From Pseudomonadota bacterium (GTDB lineage: Bacteria > Bdellovibrionota > Bacteriovoracia > Bacteriovoracales > Bacteriovoracaceae), in the NCBI GenBank assembly GCA_027488375.1, contig JAIYBW010000005.1:248001-312000 (forward strand): a stretch of DNA of 64,000 nucleotides. The letters run 5' to 3'. Shown here piece after piece: positions 9,615 through 18,466 of the stretch. The notes under the pieces were generated by a model that was given only the letters and a program-made list of their open reading frames with translations, was not told the DNA's origin and searched no databases. The stretch's first letter is position 1, and each line of letters starts with the position of its first letter. A program made the translations under genes and the position numbers.

Positions 9615-10709
9615 TTAAATTGAGAGTTTTCGATGACGAAAGTAAGTTAAAACGACGAAACCAAAGAAAGAAAAGGGGACAATTCCAGTCGCAAGCCAAG
9701 GAGGTAGAGTTCCGGAATTTCCAAAGGCAACGGCCGAACTATAAAGGACCCAAAAACTAACCGTAATGAGTAGTGTTTGCACAACACTTTTCCCAAATGA
9801 GTCCGAACGCCGATTTGGATTAAAGATTGTGGAAACTGGGAGAAGCGCAAAAACAAGACAGATGAAACTGAGAAAAATTTTATTCATCAGAATAATCTGA
9901 TACTCACTCACATTAATTCCGGTTTTAGATAATCTTTGAACAAATTGATTTAATTTGAAGAAAGTGAGAGTTGTTAAGTCAGATTCAAATTCACCAAAAT
10001 CCTCAGGCACTTCAAGCAGGGCGAGGTTAATAAATTCTTTAGTTGTTTCAGTTGGAAAAAGTCCTTCATTCAGCTCGGAGAGTTCTTTTACATTACTAAG
10101 TCGCCAATTTTTATCACTCAGATACTGCGCTCCCTTTGATTTTATAATGCGCTTACTTTTGTGATCTGGGCTAAAATAGTAAATTTCAAAATCTTTCAAC
10201 GTGAGATTTTTTCGATCGAAAAAACTAAAAGAAGCAAAATAATTTTGTGATTTATACCAAAACTTTCCCCCTTCAAGGGAGCTGCGTGTAAGGTAGCGAC
10301 CTTCTGATTTTTGACTCTTAGTAATTTCTTGTCGCTTATAAGAATTGGCCAGAGGCTCAAGAAATCCTAAATTAAGAAATTGCACGGTGACCATCATGAG
10401 TGCACAAGTGCCAATTAATAAATAAATTCGTAAATAAGAATATCCTGCGGCCAAAATAGAAATCAGTTCTGCATGGGATTTAAGGCGATTAAGTGAGAAT
10501 AAGGTCGCAACTAAACAACAGATGGGCATCATCTTGCCCATGAGGTCAGGCATCTTAAAAGAATATTCAAGTAAGACTCTACTGGCCTCTTTACCCTGGA
10601 GAAAACCATTAATGAGATCTGTCGTTGTGATGAGTAAAAAGAGGACAATAAGCGCTCCGAAAAGGCTTTTGAACCATTCTTTTACTATTAAACTCGACAA
10701 AATATTCAT
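9615..10709 (-). CDS. lptG: LPS export permease, LptF/LptG family
   Basis: Inner-membrane permease subunit of the LptBFG complex, which extracts lipopolysaccharide and pushes it along the Lpt bridge. The 364-residue protein has the YjgP/YjgQ architecture: three N-terminal helices (LIVLFLLITTTDLI, CCLVATLFSLN, LLIGTCALMMVTVQF), a periplasmic beta-rich middle, and three C-terminal helices. The cytoplasmic coupling segment with LKSHAELISILAAGYS is characteristic. Only one such gene is in the window, so the LptF/LptG assignment is by similarity alone. It overlaps the upstream CFI-box gene by four bases. Confidence 0.85.
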   Translation of the reverse strand: MNILSSLIVKEWFKSLFGALIVLFLLITTTDLINGFLQGKEASRVLLEYSFKMPDLMGKMMPICCLVATLFSLNRLKSHAELISILAAGYSYLRIYLLIGTCALMMVTVQFLNLGFLEPLANSYKRQEITKSQKSEGRYLTRSSLEGGKFWYKSQNYFASFSFFDRKNLTLKDFEIYYFSPDHKSKRIIKSKGAQYLSDKNWRLSNVKELSELNEGLFPTETTKEFINLALLEVPEDFGEFESDLTTLTFFKLNQFVQRLSKTGINVSEYQIILMNKIFLSFICLVFALLPVSTIFNPNRRSDSFGKSVVQTLLITVSFWVLYSSAVAFGNSGTLPPWLATGIVPFSFFGFVVLTYFRHRKLSI

Positions 10710-11431
10710 TTTTTAATTATCGCCCTTAAAAGGGTTTTTGAAAATAAGACTAAACATGGTTTGATAAAAACATTTGTTAGGAACTTAAAACCAATATGAT
10801 TTTCATATCGAACAACGATTTGAGATGAAAATCGATAATAGTGTTGGACAAATTGTTGACCTAAATAAGAGCTCAAAAGAAAATCTTTAAACTCCCTAAA
10901 GTCTTGAGTGAGGGGATGTTTATCACCATAGCAAAAAGTCACAATGTAACATTTTTTTGATTGAACAAAAATTTGCTGATAGGCGCCTCTGAAAAAATCA
11001 GGATTTTTGAAAACAGATTTTTTTAAATATTTTCTAACCATCTCTGAGTTTACAACTTGGTAGGGTTGATTGGCCGAGAAATGGACAAATTGGTCGAGGC
11101 ATTTTTTAGAATCTTCTTGAAACTTTGGTACTGCATCATACATTCGTGCCATTTCAAAAAAGATATGACTAATCATAAGTAATTCAGTGAGATCTTTTTT
11201 GGGATCGAACATATGAACTTTAAGTTCATAAATATCTTTGACCTCTTTGAGTTCTACTAAGATCAAAAAATAATCAATAAATTTTTTTAAGGCATTTCCA
11301 TAGTCGCCAGCGTCCAAACATTCTTTTCCGTGTTTAGCGACAGTGATACGATTCTCATATTTATGCTTAAGCCGGAGAATTTTCTCCCGCTCATCTCGCG
11401 TGACTTTTTTTTGCTTTGATAAGGAAGCCAT
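10706..11431 (-). CDS. CFI-box C-terminal domain protein, function unknown
   Basis: A 241-residue protein with no signal peptide. Residues 1-155 are charged and helical and could form TPR-like repeats (CLDAGDYGNALKKFIDYFLIL). Residues 161-241 match the CFI-box C-terminal module: CYIVTFCYGD where the consensus reads CFIATAAYG, then FREFKDFLLSSYLGQQFVQHYYRFS, then a hydrophobic tail. CFI-box proteins are known from diverse bacteria but I know of no established function. The gene overlaps lptG by four bases, so it is probably made with the LPS permease. The N-terminal half I do not recognise. Confidence 0.65.
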   Translation of the reverse strand: MASLSKQKKVTRDEREKILRLKHKYENRITVAKHGKECLDAGDYGNALKKFIDYFLILVELKEVKDIYELKVHMFDPKKDLTELLMISHIFFEMARMYDAVPKFQEDSKKCLDQFVHFSANQPYQVVNSEMVRKYLKKSVFKNPDFFRGAYQQIFVQSKKCYIVTFCYGDKHPLTQDFREFKDFLLSSYLGQQFVQHYYRFSSQIVVRYENHIGFKFLTNVFIKPCLVLFSKTLLRAIIKK

Positions 11432-11461
11432 AAAAAGTTATCGGAATTATAAGCTTAAATT

Positions 11462-12358
11462 TTAGAATTTAATGATGGCCGACAAAGATGTATCGATTAA
11501 TCCTTCATCTTTGTACAGGTAGCCTTCTTTTCTAAATTGATCAGAAATTTTTTGAGCAAATTCAACACCCAAACGGGGACCAATCCAACTTACGCCCCAA
11601 CCGTGACCCTTTTCTCCCCTGATATGGTCATGAAATTGGCCCACTCTAAAAAAGAAATCATCAAATAGTTGAAGTTGGGCGGCTGCCCTCCAAAGGTGCT
11701 TTTCTTTTACGTCTTGAGTAAATTTAGTACCAATGTCGGCCAATAGTGTTAGCCGTGAAGCGAGTGAATATTGAAAACCACCGATAAGCCGCTCCTCACC
11801 AGAAGTTGTAAGGGTCGGATCATTCAAAACCAATCCTAATGTTGAATCATTATCAATAATGTAAGTCATACCCAAATTCATCACATGATTAATACGATGA
11901 CGCTGACGGGTGCCTGCGGGGAGAGTATCGGTCAAGTATTTATAACTCACACCAAAAGCAGCTTGGGAGCCTACGGTAGCGGCCGTATGACCAATAAGTT
12001 GTTTTCGGTCATAGTCATTTTCATGTTGAGTCAGATAAGCAAAGCCACCCTTAAGTGGACCATCATTGTCAGATACAAAAAAACCCTGAGAGCGATTGCT
12101 GCGAGGAAAATCATCGTTAAGATTTTTTCGCTCCTCGCTCTCGTTTCGCAGCGAGGTTGAATAAGATTGATAAGATAGCGTTGAGCCAGAAAAAAAAGCA
12201 CAAGAGGCTGGATTTAAGAGAGCTGCTTCGGTACAAAGGATGCTAGCTGCTCCGGTCCCGGCCGCTGAGTTAAGTCTCGAGGTTTGAAAATCTCTGATTT
12301 GGGCCCATGATGTCTGGCCCAATAAGAGGAGAAAAGCTAAAATAATAATCTTATTCAT
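11462..12358 (-). CDS. Predicted outer-membrane beta-barrel protein
   Basis: A 298-residue exported protein. Residues 1-19 form a signal peptide ending at SWAQ. The mature start, with AAGTGAASILCTEAALLNPASCAFF, resembles the plug-like N-terminus of PorV/PorQ- and FadL-like barrels (the LNPA motif). The rest alternates polar and hydrophobic residues with many aromatics, and the chain ends in SAIIKF, with the terminal phenylalanine typical of Bam substrates. It is the first gene of the long minus-strand array and is divergent from galU across 44 bases. Substrate or function is unknown. Confidence 0.65.
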   Translation of the reverse strand: MNKIIILAFLLLLGQTSWAQIRDFQTSRLNSAAGTGAASILCTEAALLNPASCAFFSGSTLSYQSYSTSLRNESEERKNLNDDFPRSNRSQGFFVSDNDGPLKGGFAYLTQHENDYDRKQLIGHTAATVGSQAAFGVSYKYLTDTLPAGTRQRHRINHVMNLGMTYIIDNDSTLGLVLNDPTLTTSGEERLIGGFQYSLASRLTLLADIGTKFTQDVKEKHLWRAAAQLQLFDDFFFRVGQFHDHIRGEKGHGWGVSWIGPRLGVEFAQKISDQFRKEGYLYKDEGLIDTSLSAIIKF

Positions 12359-12402
12359 ATCAAAAAATGTAGAGAAATTTTTTTTCTAATACAAGAGGAA
12401 TT

Positions 12403-13287
12403 ATGAAAATTAAAAAGGCAATTATTCCTATCGCGGGTAAAGGGACAAGATTTTTACCGGCCACAAAAGAAATTGCAAAAGAAATCATCCCAATTATCAA
12501 TGTTCCTATGATTCATTATGTGGTTCAGGAAGCAGTTGATGCAGGGATAGAACAAATCATCTTTGTGACGTCTTCCGGAAAGTTTTCTGTTGAAGATTAC
12601 TTTGATCGTAATCAAGAGCTAGAGGCGTTTTTAGAAAGAAATAACAAAACGAAAGAACTTGAGCTGATTAAAAAAATTGGGTCAATGGTCGATGTGACCG
12701 CTGTTCGCCAAAAAGAACAACTAGGACTTGGGCATGCCGTTTTAATGGCCAAGAGTATGATTGGTCATGAACCATTTGCCGTCCTTTTAGGGGATGATAT
12801 TGTGATTAATCACCAACCTGCAATAAAGCAACTAATGGATGTGTCACTTTCAAATCAAGGGGCGGCCGTCATTGGTGTCATGGAAGTGCCTCAAGAAGAC
12901 ACTTCTAAATATGGAATCGTTAAAGGCGAAAGAATCAATCCAAAAACATTGAAAATGAATGGAATGGTTGAAAAGCCAAAGCCTCATGAGGCTCCCACAA
13001 ATCTTGCGACGCCTGGAAGATATATTCTTACACCTGAAATTTTTGAAATATTAGAAAAAATTCCTCGTGGAGCGGGCAATGAATATCAATTAACGGATGC
13101 AATCAATGTTCTTTGCCAGCAAAAAAATGTATTTGCCTATCAGTTTGAAGGCGAACGATTTGATACTGGGAATATCCACGGTTACTTGGATGCAACGATT
13201 GATTTTGCTCTTAAAGATCCTGAAACGAGAGAAAAATTTATTACTTCACTTCAATATAGAATAAAAAAATACGGAATATCGTTATGA
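12403..13287 (+). CDS. galU: UTP-glucose-1-phosphate uridylyltransferase
   Basis: Makes UDP-glucose from UTP and glucose 1-phosphate for envelope polysaccharides and LPS. The 294-residue protein begins with the nucleotide-binding IPIAGKGTRFLPATKEIAKEI. It contains EQLGLGHAVLMAK, the metal-binding LLGDD, GMVEKPKP with the catalytic-site lysine, and YQLTDAI, all classic for GalU. It overlaps the next gene by four bases (ATGA) and probably forms an operon with it and priA. Confidence 0.96.
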   Translation: MKIKKAIIPIAGKGTRFLPATKEIAKEIIPIINVPMIHYVVQEAVDAGIEQIIFVTSSGKFSVEDYFDRNQELEAFLERNNKTKELELIKKIGSMVDVTAVRQKEQLGLGHAVLMAKSMIGHEPFAVLLGDDIVINHQPAIKQLMDVSLSNQGAAVIGVMEVPQEDTSKYGIVKGERINPKTLKMNGMVEKPKPHEAPTNLATPGRYILTPEIFEILEKIPRGAGNEYQLTDAINVLCQQKNVFAYQFEGERFDTGNIHGYLDATIDFALKDPETREKFITSLQYRIKKYGISL

Positions 13288-14273
13288 AATTTTTTTTAGT
13301 TCTGCTCACTCTTATTAGCTTTAATTCAAATGCCTACGTACCCACAGTGGAATCACTTTTAAGGCATGGATCAAATCCTGATGTCACCGCCAATGGTGTC
13401 GCCTTAACTCTTGAGATAAAAAAAATAGGGGCTTCGCAAGGCGATAGTAAAGATTCAGGTTTATTTGTTGATCAAAAAAACGAGGACTTCTTTAAGCTCT
13501 ATTTCACAAAAGTTTCATCTGATTTGATGAAAGTGGCCCAGGCCAGATTTGCCAATAATTCTTTCGGTGATTCTGCACTGATTGATAGGCAGTTCTATTC
13601 AAATTTTTCAGCTCATGCCCTTAAAGCCGGAGGAGAAGAAGCGGAAAAAGGTCTTTTCTTTGGTATGTTAAGATCTATGATTTTTAATGATGGTGTCTTT
13701 CTCATTAATTATCTCAAAACTCTGAATGTCCCGGTTAAACTCAATAATGAGATCATCAATCGTCAAAAAGTAGAATATCTCGCAAGCTACAAGCAGTACC
13801 TGATTGCTATTAATAAAGACCGGACAAATAAGAGAAGTATGCCTAATCCTCTTAAGCCTGCAGACGCTGCTTTAAGAGAAAAAATTGAAGCAGTCATGAA
13901 TGAGCCCATGTATGTAGATCAAAAAATGGTTTCATTAATAAGTGAAGAGGGGCAAATGGGCTGGCTTATCAGTGCCTCAGGCTTTGAAGCCATTGTATCA
14001 CAAAAAGAAAGAGATATTACGCGTATAAAATTTAAATCAACTCTTGGTGAGTTTGAAATCCATTGTAAAGAGTATTGGCTCGCGAATGGAACTCATCGTA
14101 TGCCTCGTAGTCTGATCGTAAAAGATTTTAAAGGTGAGACTTACCAAGTTGAAATTATGAATATGAAGCACTATCTTGAGAAAGAAGCTGATTTGATAGG
14201 ACGCTTAAAAAAATGGGATTCGATACTGAAGGGTAAGAATGCCTTAGAGCCTCGTCCACCATTTCTTTTATAA
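13284..14273 (+). CDS. Secreted protein of unknown function
   Basis: I do not recognise this 329-residue protein. It has a clear signal peptide (FFLVLLTLISFNSNAY, cleavage near residue 18) and no other membrane segment, so it is probably periplasmic or surface-bound. The mature part begins YVPTVESLLRHGSNPDV and is mixed alpha/beta with few cysteines and no evident catalytic motif. It overlaps galU at its start (ATGA) and priA at its end by one base (TAATG), so it is tightly embedded in that operon. The neighbours, one for envelope sugar and one for replication, do not indicate a role. Confidence 0.7.
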   Translation: MKFFLVLLTLISFNSNAYVPTVESLLRHGSNPDVTANGVALTLEIKKIGASQGDSKDSGLFVDQKNEDFFKLYFTKVSSDLMKVAQARFANNSFGDSALIDRQFYSNFSAHALKAGGEEAEKGLFFGMLRSMIFNDGVFLINYLKTLNVPVKLNNEIINRQKVEYLASYKQYLIAINKDRTNKRSMPNPLKPADAALREKIEAVMNEPMYVDQKMVSLISEEGQMGWLISASGFEAIVSQKERDITRIKFKSTLGEFEIHCKEYWLANGTHRMPRSLIVKDFKGETYQVEIMNMKHYLEKEADLIGRLKKWDSILKGKNALEPRPPFLL

Positions 14274-16270
14274 TGAAAGTTGCTCGAGTTGCAGTTAATT
14301 TCCCGCTGAAAAAATCCGGATTACTTTATTTTTATGAAGGTGAAATTCAGCGTGGTCAAATTGTTGAAGTTCCACTCGGTAAGAGAAAAGAGTTTGGATG
14401 TGTAGTTTCAACTGATGAATCCTCATCAGAAGAATATCGAATTACTCCTCAGGATAAAATAAAAGCCATCTCTCAACTGACCTCAGAAAAACTTAACGAA
14501 AGTGAATTGCAACTCTTTGAATGGATGTCCAATTATTATCACTATAGTTTAGGACAATTGATTTTTGATTGCTTGCCTCATCAACTTAAGAGGCCTCGTC
14601 CTTTAGATTTAGAAATAGGGGAAGGTAAGGATTTAGAATTTCAATTAAATCTGAAGCAACGTTCAACAGTGGAAGAGATTCGTCGAGGGCTAGGAAAGTT
14701 TTCACGCAATCTTGTTCATGGAGTCACGGGAAGTGGTAAGACTGCCATTTACCTGGATCTTATCAAAGAAACTCTTGATGCCGGTAAAAGTGTCTTATTT
14801 TTACTACCAGAAATTAATTTAACACCTCAGTTTACTTCAACCTTTTCAAAATACATTAAGGCGAAAATCCTAAGTTATCATTCGGAGCTTTCAGATTCTC
14901 AAAAATATCAAATCTGGAAAGTCGCCCGAGAGGCCACTGAACCCTATCTTATCTTAGGAGTCAGAAGTTCAGTTTTTATACCTCTTAAGAACTTAGGTCT
15001 AATTGTCATAGATGAAGAGCATGATACATCATTTAAGCAAGATGATAGATGCCCTTATAATGCTCGCGATGTGGCTTCCAAAAAAGCTCAGCTTTTAAAT
15101 ATTCCCATCGTCATGGGCTCCGCGACACCAAGTTTAGAAACCTATTATACTTTTCATTCCGAAGCCCAGAAAAATAATTTACATCAGTTAAAAGAGCGTG
15201 CTGGAGAAGCTTTTCTCCCTCAGGTTGAATTGATTGATGCTCGTGAAAAGTCTGAGGGCTCTCAAAATCATTGGCCTTTAGTTCCGCGAGCTATTGAAGC
15301 CATATCGATGGCGCTCTCACGTAAAGAACAAGTCCTCGTTTTTGTTAACAGATTGGGTTTTGCCAATTACATCCAATGCCGCTCTTGTGGACATCAATTC
15401 AGTTGTCCGAATTGTTCAGTGAGTTTGCGTTATTTTAGATTAAAAAATATTCTTGCCTGCAATCATTGTGACTATAAAGATGTTCTTCCTTCCCAGTGCC
15501 CTCAATGTGCTTGCTTAACCCTTATTCATAAAGGCTTTGGCACTGAAAAAGTTCAAGATGTTTTGAAGGAATATTTTCCCGAAGCAAGAATAGAGCGCTT
15601 TGATCGTGAAGAGATTAAAACATTTACTCAGTTAGAAAATCGCCTAGATGAATTCCATCAAGGTGAAGTGGATATCATGGTTGGAACTCAAATGCTTTCC
15701 AAGGGCCATAATTTTGAACGCGTGAAACTCGTTCTCATTCTGGGAATTGATAGCCAATTGAATTTTCCAGACTTCAGATCGTCGGAAAGAGTTTATCAAA
15801 CATTGACTCAGGTTGCTGGTAGAGCAGGACGATATTCCCAAGATGGGAAAGTTTTGATTCAGACTCTCAATCCAGATAATAGAGTTTTTCAAATTGTGAA
15901 GGCCCATGAATTTGATGGGTTCTATGAAGATGAAATTAAAATGAGGGAATTGTGTGATTGCCCTCCTTTTAAAAGATTGGCCATGATTCATTTCACTTCA
16001 CGTTTTCAGGATAAACTTATCTCCCATGTGTCAGACCAAGTGGGACCGATGTTCCGCCAACTTATTTCTACCCATTTCCCTGAAGTTATTCTTCTGGGAC
16101 CTCGACCTGCCTCCATTGAAAAGAAATTAAACCAATTCACTTGGTCAATTTTACTGAAGTCCAGTGAAACCTCACAATTACATAACCTCTTAAAAACATT
16201 TGAAAATAATTACAAATCCCTGAGTTCTGTCTCCTATAAGATAGATATTGACCCTTATACCATGGTGTAA
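14273..16270 (+). CDS. priA: Primosomal replication helicase PriA
   Basis: Superfamily 2 helicase that restarts collapsed replication forks. The N-terminal 3'-end-binding domain opens with VARVAVNFPLKKSG. The Walker A motif GVTGSGKTAIYL starts at residue 150, followed by VIDEEHD, GSATPSLE and the GTQMLSKGHNF segment. The cysteine cluster between (CRSCGHQFSCPNC, CNHCDY, CPQCACL) binds two zincs. Its 665 residues are a little shorter than the enterobacterial protein (about 730). The start overlaps the preceding stop by one base. Confidence 0.95.
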   Translation: MKVARVAVNFPLKKSGLLYFYEGEIQRGQIVEVPLGKRKEFGCVVSTDESSSEEYRITPQDKIKAISQLTSEKLNESELQLFEWMSNYYHYSLGQLIFDCLPHQLKRPRPLDLEIGEGKDLEFQLNLKQRSTVEEIRRGLGKFSRNLVHGVTGSGKTAIYLDLIKETLDAGKSVLFLLPEINLTPQFTSTFSKYIKAKILSYHSELSDSQKYQIWKVAREATEPYLILGVRSSVFIPLKNLGLIVIDEEHDTSFKQDDRCPYNARDVASKKAQLLNIPIVMGSATPSLETYYTFHSEAQKNNLHQLKERAGEAFLPQVELIDAREKSEGSQNHWPLVPRAIEAISMALSRKEQVLVFVNRLGFANYIQCRSCGHQFSCPNCSVSLRYFRLKNILACNHCDYKDVLPSQCPQCACLTLIHKGFGTEKVQDVLKEYFPEARIERFDREEIKTFTQLENRLDEFHQGEVDIMVGTQMLSKGHNFERVKLVLILGIDSQLNFPDFRSSERVYQTLTQVAGRAGRYSQDGKVLIQTLNPDNRVFQIVKAHEFDGFYEDEIKMRELCDCPPFKRLAMIHFTSRFQDKLISHVSDQVGPMFRQLISTHFPEVILLGPRPASIEKKLNQFTWSILLKSSETSQLHNLLKTFENNYKSLSSVSYKIDIDPYTMV

Positions 16271-16335
16271 AGACTTAAGTTTTATGACCTTGGGCCCGAA
16301 AAGATGGTGGGTTAACTCAACTTTTTGAGGCATTT

Positions 16336-18423
16336 ATGAAAATGTTTACGGTCGCTATGCTTTCTCTTTTAGCACTTCCTACTTATGCACAGGATTTGCT
16401 TGGGCCTCTTTTGGATTATCAAAAAGAATTAAATAAGAGCTCTCAATCTCAGGATAATAGTAAGAATGGTGAAGTAACGAAGGTCGAAAAAACCAAAACG
16501 AGTGGTAGCTGTACGGAACAAGATCAAGCTTCTCTGCCACTTGCTTACGTCACAGGCTTAATTTTAGAGAAAGATGGAAAACTTGAGCTCGGCCATGATC
16601 CTCGAAGTGGGCAATTAAGTTTAAAGTCGCCTGATATGATTAGTAACTGTTCTTCAATGATTGAGTGGGTTTCCGAAACAAAAGTGGTAGATGGTAAAAA
16701 AACATATTGGATTGAAGCGAGAATTAGAAAAAGTGATAAGTGTCAAAATGATGCTTGTGAATATCCAGTAGCCCAAGTTGAGGGAAAATCTTTTAAGGGC
16801 TTTAAGTCCCTGAGCTTTAAACCAACGATGGCCGGCTTTGAGCAATGCCTGAAAGACTCTGGTGTCATTAAAGATGGTAAAGTCAATGCGGATGCTATTT
16901 ATCCGGGTGCTTTAGATGAAAAATTTGGAGACTACAAAGAGAGTGGTGACTTGGTTTTTTTATCAAGTGGACCTGCTTCAAAATTAGCGAAAGCGAAATA
17001 TGATAAGTTTGTCGAAGTCGATGGCTGTAAGCATTTTGAAAAAATTCTACCAGAGGGATTTGTCGTGAGGTCACTAGATGATCAAGAAAAAGATCGTATG
17101 GCCCTCGAGAGAAAAACGGTAGAATCTTGTGGCGATTATGACAAAATTTCAGATTTTATGCAAAAATACCAAGGTTATGCGGACGATCTGAATTTGATTC
17201 GAGACAATCTCATTTTAGAAGCGGTTAAAAAAGCTTCAAAAGCAATTACCGATGGAAAATATACAGAAGATGATTTGAAGGCCATTGCTGATTTTGAAAA
17301 ATACATTGTTCAACCCAAAATAGATAAGGCAACGGCTCTTTATGAAGAGGCTCAAAAACTTGAGGGTGATGAAAGAAAAGCCCTTCTTGAGGAAATGAAA
17401 AAAATTATTGAAGAAATTAAGCCGTACAATCAATCTCCTTATGTGACAGCGGCCATAGTCCAGAAACTTGAAGCCGATGGTCGTTTTGATGATGCTGAAA
17501 AAGCAAATGGAATCAAAGCCCTTATCGTTGCTCATGCGAGATTAGGCGCAACTGAAAATGGAGTTGTCATCACACCTGACGTTGCTAAAACTAGAGCTAT
17601 CAATTCCAAGATGGCGTACTCAGCTGAAATTGAAGTTAAAAAAGAAAATTACCAAATCAAAACTGGTCAAGTTACAGGTTACGCACAAACTTATTATGAT
17701 CTCGCATCAAGCATGAGACAGAATATCCAAGTGAGAACTCAAAATTTCACTGCAGAAATTCAGCGGGAGTATGCTCGCATGCAACCTGGTGGACATTGTT
17801 ATAGACCCTATAGAAATGCCCAACGTTGTATTCAAGATTCACAACTACGTATTCAAGAACTTCAAGCTGAACTTCAGCACTTTAATAAAGTGGATGCTGA
17901 AAGGGCCCTAGAATATGAACAGAAAGCAAAACAATATGCCGAACTTGAAAGACAAGGGCGTGAGTATGTTGCTGGCCAAACTGGAGAACCAGCTCCGGAA
18001 GTGACCTATAACAACACATCTCCAACACCAAGATCAAGTGAAGGAGGCTATGATTTCCAATTCCAGGGTTATCAACAGCAGCAGCAACAACAAAACTACA
18101 ACCCTTACCAACAACAACAGCAACAATACTATAATCCTTACCAACAGCAGGGATTTGGTGGCCAATTCTATGCTGGTGGGCAATTTGGATCAAATATGGG
18201 TAATCAATACGGTTACAATAACCAAAGCTATAACCCATACCAACAGCAGCAACAAGGTGGCTACAATTTTAATTACCAAGGTTATCAACAACCCGGTATG
18301 TTTGGTGGCCAGACCAACCCATTCCAGCAGCAAGGCTATGGGATGCAACAGCAACAAGGTTACTGGGGGACCCCTTATCAAGCCTATGGAAATTATAATA
18401 TGTACGGTGGTGGATATAGATAA
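16336..18423 (+). CDS. Secreted protein with a prion-like Q/N/Y-rich C-terminus
   Basis: A 695-residue exported protein; the signal peptide ends near TYAQ at residue 19. Residues 20-250 form a cysteine-containing globular part, including CSSMIEWVSE and KCQNDACEY. Residues about 260-560 are lysine- and glutamate-rich, helical and probably coiled. Residues 572-695 are low complexity, dominated by Gln, Asn, Tyr and Gly, with four copies of NP[YF]QQQ. The tail composition resembles yeast prion domains and phase-separating segments. It is followed by a strong terminator and a second secreted coiled protein. No known family recognised; function unknown. Confidence 0.75.
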   Translation: MKMFTVAMLSLLALPTYAQDLLGPLLDYQKELNKSSQSQDNSKNGEVTKVEKTKTSGSCTEQDQASLPLAYVTGLILEKDGKLELGHDPRSGQLSLKSPDMISNCSSMIEWVSETKVVDGKKTYWIEARIRKSDKCQNDACEYPVAQVEGKSFKGFKSLSFKPTMAGFEQCLKDSGVIKDGKVNADAIYPGALDEKFGDYKESGDLVFLSSGPASKLAKAKYDKFVEVDGCKHFEKILPEGFVVRSLDDQEKDRMALERKTVESCGDYDKISDFMQKYQGYADDLNLIRDNLILEAVKKASKAITDGKYTEDDLKAIADFEKYIVQPKIDKATALYEEAQKLEGDERKALLEEMKKIIEEIKPYNQSPYVTAAIVQKLEADGRFDDAEKANGIKALIVAHARLGATENGVVITPDVAKTRAINSKMAYSAEIEVKKENYQIKTGQVTGYAQTYYDLASSMRQNIQVRTQNFTAEIQREYARMQPGGHCYRPYRNAQRCIQDSQLRIQELQAELQHFNKVDAERALEYEQKAKQYAELERQGREYVAGQTGEPAPEVTYNNTSPTPRSSEGGYDFQFQGYQQQQQQQNYNPYQQQQQQYYNPYQQQGFGGQFYAGGQFGSNMGNQYGYNNQSYNPYQQQQQGGYNFNYQGYQQPGMFGGQTNPFQQQGYGMQQQQGYWGTPYQAYGNYNMYGGGYR
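18049..18420 (+). repeat. Low-complexity Q/N/Y/G-rich coding repeat
   Basis: The last 124 codons of the preceding secreted protein are runs of CAG/CAA (up to seven glutamines) broken by TAC/TAT and AAC/AAT. The unit NP[YF]QQQ occurs four times. Mixed CAA and CAG usage argues that selection acts on the protein sequence rather than recent slippage of one codon. Confidence 0.85.
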
Positions 18424-18428
18424 TAAAT

Positions 18429-18450
18429 GGCCCTCGCAAGAGGGCCTTTT
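18429..18450 (+). terminator. Rho-independent terminator with GCAA loop
   Basis: A perfect 7-bp GC-rich stem (GGCCCTC/GAGGGCC) with a GCAA tetraloop, followed by a short T run. It starts six bases after the stop of the Q/N-rich protein gene. Its 18-base hairpin is the exact reverse complement of the one at 20098-20115. Confidence 0.8.
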
Positions 18451-18466
18451 AATTTGTTGAGAAAAA

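Noticed and set aside
16271..16335. Possible terminator between priA and the Q/N-rich protein gene
   Set aside because: Only three-to-four-base complementarity around GTTAAC and a short T run; too weak to call.
18038..18460. Long open frame in the +1 frame over the Gln-rich region, rich in Asn, Ser and Thr
   Set aside because: It is the frame shadow of CAA/CAG repeats, has no ribosome-binding site and overlaps a gene with a clear signal peptide and sensible product.
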